DNA from: Streptomyces sp. TSRI0281
GTDB taxonomy: Bacteria > Actinomycetota > Actinomycetes > Streptomycetales > Streptomycetaceae
Assembly (NCBI RefSeq): GCF_001905125.1
Contig: NZ_LWLE01000023.1
Coordinates: forward strand, 465,398-529,397
Length of the DNA: 64,000 nt
Direction: 5' to 3'
Positions 60,534 to 64,000 of this stretch are shown here, in pieces. Every line of letters begins with the position of its first letter. Position 1 is the first letter of the stretch. Below the pieces are notes generated by a model. That model ran no database searches, had not been told where the DNA came from, and saw only the letters and a program-made list of their open reading frames with translations. Position numbers and translations under genes: made by a program.

Positions 60534-62285
60534 TCACACGTTCGGGGGCGGGCCTTCCAGCGGGCGTCCGAGGATGCCGGGGCGCCGCTGCCACGGCAAC
60601 GGGCCGCCCGGCGGGCGGTAGTCGACGCCGAGGGCGTCGAGCCGGGCGTAGTGCGTGGTCATGCGGCGCTCGAAGTCCGCGAAGTCCCGGTCGACGGAGG
60701 CGGGCAGGGCCGACCAGGCGACCTCGGCGAAGGCCGCGAGCCTCGGGAAGACCTGGTAGTCGACGCGGGCACGGTTCTGCATGACCTCGGTCCAGACATT
60801 GGCCTGGGTGCCCAGGATGTGACGGGCCGCCTCCTCGGAGAGGCCCGGGGGCACGGGTTCGAAGCGGTAGACGTCCTCCAGCGTGCGGACGAAGCCGATC
60901 GGCATCGGCTCGTCGGGGCCGCCGTGCTGACGGTGGTCCAGATACACCTGCTGCTCGGGGCACATCACGACGTCGTGCCCCGCCTCGGCGGCGGCGATGC
61001 CTCCCGCGTAGCCGCGCCACGAGGAGACCGCGGCGCCCTGGGGGAGGCCGCCTTCGAGGATCTCGTCCCAGCCGATGAGGCGGCGCCCGCGCTCGGTGAG
61101 CCAGGTGTCGAAGTGCCCGATGAACCATGCCTGGAGCCCGTCCTCGTCGGCCAGACCGAGTTCGGTGATCCGGGCCTGGGCGGTCGGGGACTTCCGCCAC
61201 TGGTCCTTGAGGCATTCGTCGCCGCCGACGTGGATGAACGGCGAGGTGGCGGCGGGGAAGAGTTCCAGGATCTCCTCGAAGACGCCCTCGAAGAAGCGCA
61301 GGGTGTTGTCAGTGGGGGCGAGTACGTTCGGGTTGATGCCCCAGGTGTCCCAGACGGAGAGGGTGGTGGTGTCGATGACGTCGGTGTTGCCCAGTTCGGG
61401 GTACGCGCTGATGGCGGCCTGCGAGTGGCCGGGGATGTCGATCTCGGGGACGACGCTGATATGCCGCTCCGCCGCGTACGCGACGATCTCGCGGATGTCG
61501 TCCTGCGTGTAGTAGCCGCCGTACGGGGTCTCGTCCCACAGTTCGGAGGCCCGGTGGCCGTATTTGGTACGGGCACGCCAGGCGCCGACCTCGGTGAGGC
61601 GCGGGTGGCGCTTGATCTCGACGCGCCAGCCCTGGTCGTCGGTGAGGTGGAAGTGGAAGACGTTCAGCTTGTGGGCCGCGAGGAGGTCGAGGTAGCGCAG
61701 GACCTCGTCCTTGGGCATGAAGTGCCGTGAGACGTCGAGCATGAGGCCGCGCCAGGTGAAGCGGGGGGCGTCCTCGATCTCCAGGGCGGGGATGCCCGGG
61801 TGCGGTTCCGCGGTCACCGGGGCCCGCCGGAAGGCGTCGGGACCCAGCAGCTGGCGAAGCGTCTGCGCGCCCCAGAAGACACCCGCGGCGCTGCCCCCGG
61901 CGACACGGACGCCGGATTCCGGGTCGACGGACAGCCGGTAGCCCTCGGGCGCCAGGTCCGGGTCGATCAGCAGCTCGACGGTGTTCCCGGCGCGGACGGT
62001 GTCCGCGCCACCCGCCGTATTCCCCGCGTTCCCGGCCCGGACAGTGCCCCCGCCACCCGCCGTACTCCCCGCGTGCCCGGCATGCCCCGCGTGCCCGGCG
62101 CCCGGCCCGCGCCCCGCGCCCGGCGCCAGGGGCAGGCCGAACGCGGCCCCGAGCGTGGCGCGCAGCCAGCGTTCCGTGTTCTCGGTGCCCGGAGCCGCGG
62201 TGATGGTGGTGGACCGGTCCGGAACGAATCCGCACCGCCCCGCGTCACCGAGGCGTCCGGGCGCCGGGATCAGGTCGATGGGCAT
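60534..62285 (-). CDS. GH20 beta-N-acetylhexosaminidase
   Basis: The 583-residue enzyme has an N-terminal GH20b-type domain and a catalytic barrel: LMLDVSRHFMPKDEVLRYLDLLAAHKLNVFHFHLTDDQGWR, PEIDIPGHSQAA, and the catalytic Asp-Glu pair in FIHVGGDECLKDQW (about residues 350-355). It releases terminal GlcNAc, as from chitobiose. An in-frame low-complexity insert of about 45 residues rich in Gly, Ala and His (GHAGHAGHAG, residues about 55-100) interrupts the N-terminal domain. No signal peptide is seen. It lies in an operon-like row with carbohydrate ABC permeases. Confidence 0.93.
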   Translation of the reverse strand: MPIDLIPAPGRLGDAGRCGFVPDRSTTITAAPGTENTERWLRATLGAAFGLPLAPGAGRGPGAGHAGHAGHAGSTAGGGGTVRAGNAGNTAGGADTVRAGNTVELLIDPDLAPEGYRLSVDPESGVRVAGGSAAGVFWGAQTLRQLLGPDAFRRAPVTAEPHPGIPALEIEDAPRFTWRGLMLDVSRHFMPKDEVLRYLDLLAAHKLNVFHFHLTDDQGWRVEIKRHPRLTEVGAWRARTKYGHRASELWDETPYGGYYTQDDIREIVAYAAERHISVVPEIDIPGHSQAAISAYPELGNTDVIDTTTLSVWDTWGINPNVLAPTDNTLRFFEGVFEEILELFPAATSPFIHVGGDECLKDQWRKSPTAQARITELGLADEDGLQAWFIGHFDTWLTERGRRLIGWDEILEGGLPQGAAVSSWRGYAGGIAAAEAGHDVVMCPEQQVYLDHRQHGGPDEPMPIGFVRTLEDVYRFEPVPPGLSEEAARHILGTQANVWTEVMQNRARVDYQVFPRLAAFAEVAWSALPASVDRDFADFERRMTTHYARLDALGVDYRPPGGPLPWQRRPGILGRPLEGPPPNV

Positions 62286-62289
62286 GACG

Positions 62290-63177
62290 TCAGTCCTTAA
62301 CCGCTCCGCCCAGTCCCGAGACCAGGCGTCGCTGTACGAGTACGAAGAAGACCAGCACGGGAATGGTCATCACCGTCGAGGCTGCCATGATCCCTCCCCA
62401 GTCGTTCTCGTCGGGCTTGAAGAACACCAGCAGTGCCATCGGGAGCGTCGACTGGGAGGTGTCGCTGATGATGAACGACTTGGCGAAGAGGAAGTCGTTC
62501 CAGGTCGTGATGAAGGAGAAGACGCTCGTCGCCACGAGGCCGGGGAAGACCAGCGGGAAGAGGATCTGCCACAGGAAGCGGGTGCGGCTCGCCCCGTCGA
62601 TGTAGGCGGCCTCCTCCAGCGCCTCCGGGACCGCCTTGACGAAGCCGCGCAGCATCCAGATCGCGAACGGCAGCGAGAAGGCGAGGTGCGGCAGGATCAG
62701 CGAGCCCAGGGTGTTCAGCTGCCCGAAGTCCCGCATCAGGAAGAACAGCGGGATGGTCAGCGCCTCGACCGGCACCATCTGCGCGACCAGGAACATGATC
62801 AGCAGGGTGGTGCGGAACCGGAAGCGGAATCTGGTCACGGCCGTGGCGGCCAGGAAGGCGATCAGCGCGGACGCGATGACGACCGTGCCCGCCACGAGCA
62901 GGCTGTTGAGGAAGTAGCGGCCGAAATCCTGCTGTTCGAAGACCCGGCGGAACGAGTCGAGCGACGGGGACAGGGTCCAGGGGCGGGCCTCGGCCGACTG
63001 GATCTCGCCCGCCGGTTTCACGGCGGAGAGCACCATCCAGTACAGCGGGAAGGCGACGGCCGCGGCGATGAGCAGTGCGGCGGCCTCGGCGGCCAGCCTG
63101 CCGGGCCGCCGGATGCGCAGGGCGGAGCGCAGCCGGCCGCCCGCGGTGGCAGCGGTACCGGCACCGGTCGGGCTCAC
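62290..63177 (-). CDS. Carbohydrate ABC permease, MalG type
   Basis: The 295-residue membrane protein has about six helices and the EAA loop EALEEAAYIDGASRTRFLWQILFPLVFPG (about residues 195-223) of the CUT1 family. The GTG start overlaps the upstream permease stop (GTGA), and its own stop is 4 bases before the GH20 start, so the genes are probably cotranscribed. The link to GH20 suggests import of N-acetylglucosamine or chito-oligosaccharides. Confidence 0.92.
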   Translation of the reverse strand: MSPTGAGTAATAGGRLRSALRIRRPGRLAAEAAALLIAAAVAFPLYWMVLSAVKPAGEIQSAEARPWTLSPSLDSFRRVFEQQDFGRYFLNSLLVAGTVVIASALIAFLAATAVTRFRFRFRTTLLIMFLVAQMVPVEALTIPLFFLMRDFGQLNTLGSLILPHLAFSLPFAIWMLRGFVKAVPEALEEAAYIDGASRTRFLWQILFPLVFPGLVATSVFSFITTWNDFLFAKSFIISDTSQSTLPMALLVFFKPDENDWGGIMAASTVMTIPVLVFFVLVQRRLVSGLGGAVKD

Positions 63178-64000
63178 AGTTCCTCCCCCTGGCGCCGTAC
63201 CAGGCGCAGATAGACCAGCGTGACGGCCAGCAGGAGCACCAGCATCACGACGCCGATCGCCGATCCGAGGCTGTACTGCGAGGACGCGAACGCCTTCTGG
63301 TACGCGTACACGTTGAGCACCAGGTTCTGGCCCGCGATGCCGCCGCCGTTGGTCATGACATAGATCTGGGTGAAGACCTTGAAGTCCCAGATGATCGACT
63401 GGATGGTGACGACGACGAGGATCGGGCGCAGCATCGGAGCCGTGACGGACCGCCAGATCCGCCACTGGGAGGCACCGTCCAGCGACGCGGCCTCCAGCAC
63501 CTCGGTGGGGATGGCCCGGATGCCCGCGTACACGGTCACCATGACGAACGGGAACGAGCACCAGAGGACTTCCAGGAGCACCAGGGCGAAGGCGCTGTAG
63601 CGCCCGTACGTCCAGGAGAAGTCGCCGAGCCCCAGCACCTTGTTGACCGGTCCGAAGTCGGGGTCGAAGAGGAACACCCAGACGGTGGAGCCGGTGATCG
63701 CGGGTGTCGCCCAGGCGCCCAGCGCGGCCACCATCAGCGCGAGCCGGGGCAGGGCGCGGATCCGGGTCAGCAGGACCGCGAGGGCGCAGCCGACCAGCAG
63801 GGTGGCCAGCACGCAGACCGAGGCGAAGACGACGGTGGCGAGGAGGACCTGCCAGAACTGGCTGTCGTCGAAGAGGGTCGCGTAGTTGCCCAGGCCCTTG
63901 AAGGTGGTCGGCTCGCCACCGCTGACCTGGGCCTGGGTGTACTCCAGGAAGGAGATCAGGCCGAGTTGGTAGATCGGGTAGACCAGCAGCCCGGCCAGCA
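63174..64000 (-). CDS. Carbohydrate ABC permease, MalF type (start outside window)
   Basis: At least 275 residues lie inside the window; the frame runs off the right edge. It shows helices typical of MalF-type CUT1 permeases and the EAA loop EVLEAASLDGASQWRIWRSVTAPMLRP. FFDDSQFW-like sequence (YATLFDDSQFWQVLL) precedes the core. The sugar-binding protein is expected further upstream, beyond 64000. Confidence 0.9.
   Translation of the reverse strand, partial: LAGLLVYPIYQLGLISFLEYTQAQVSGGEPTTFKGLGNYATLFDDSQFWQVLLATVVFASVCVLATLLVGCALAVLLTRIRALPRLALMVAALGAWATPAITGSTVWVFLFDPDFGPVNKVLGLGDFSWTYGRYSAFALVLLEVLWCSFPFVMVTVYAGIRAIPTEVLEAASLDGASQWRIWRSVTAPMLRPILVVVTIQSIIWDFKVFTQIYVMTNGGGIAGQNLVLNVYAYQKAFASSQYSLGSAIGVVMLVLLLAVTLVYLRLVRRQGEEL

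Overview
The window is chromosomal DNA from a Streptomyces (or very close actinomycete): GC is very high throughout, starts are often GTG, genes are packed with 4-base GTGA/ATGA overlaps, and it carries lineage markers (an SsgA-family sporulation gene that looks like ssgG, a clpS-DUF2017 pair, a DUF2510 domain). From memory, the gene order around clpS, pncB, the M6 protease, ssgG and hpd resembles the SCO29xx region of S. coelicolor; I could not check this.

Layout. 1-2.3 kb: cobalamin-type ABC importer (ATPase start, permease, lipoprotein) behind a cobalamin riboswitch, all on the minus strand. 2.4-5.7 kb: JAMM protein, amino-acid permease, DUF2017 and ClpS. 5.7-7.9 kb: pncB and pncA (NAD salvage). 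7.9-19.8 kb: a small hypothetical, a secreted M6 protease, a small membrane protein, two RDD membrane proteins, ssgG, an FAD-linked oxidase, a TPR protein and an Nramp-like carrier. 19.9-25.5 kb: hpd, divergent from an Lrp/AsnC gene that heads a glycine-betaine/choline-type ABC operon. 25.6-29.6 kb: ArsR-like regulator, 63-aa protein, MFS exporter, Lon-like protease, IclR regulator. 29.9-34.7 kb: three related secreted surface proteins, one ending in a WxL-like domain and one in TIG/IPT-like repeats. 34.9-39.4 kb: helicase, Doc-type toxin-antitoxin pair with a perfect palindromic operator, MFS transporter, and a tRNA-Cys.

39.4-54.8 kb is the accessory heart of the window, all on the minus strand: an ESX/type-VII-like locus with two WXG100-like proteins, a mycosin protease, and three tandem copies of a module (150-aa helical partner, 690-780-aa WXG-headed large protein, lipoprotein). 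Copy 3 has lost most of its partner gene. A second mycosin survives only as its C-terminal tail, next to a decayed TnpB-like transposase fragment. Codon use in the catalytic part of the mycosin and in copy 2 is unusually AT-rich, so the locus looks assembled by duplication and transfer.

54.9-60.1 kb: a three-subunit molybdenum hydroxylase (FAD, 2Fe-2S and molybdopterin subunits) whose large subunit lacks the usual catalytic glutamate motif and whose 2Fe-2S subunit carries a roughly 420-residue low-complexity N-terminal extension. 60.5-64 kb: GH20 beta-N-acetylhexosaminidase with two carbohydrate ABC permeases, the second cut by the window edge. Short tandem repeats (21-35 bp) recur just beyond stop codons.
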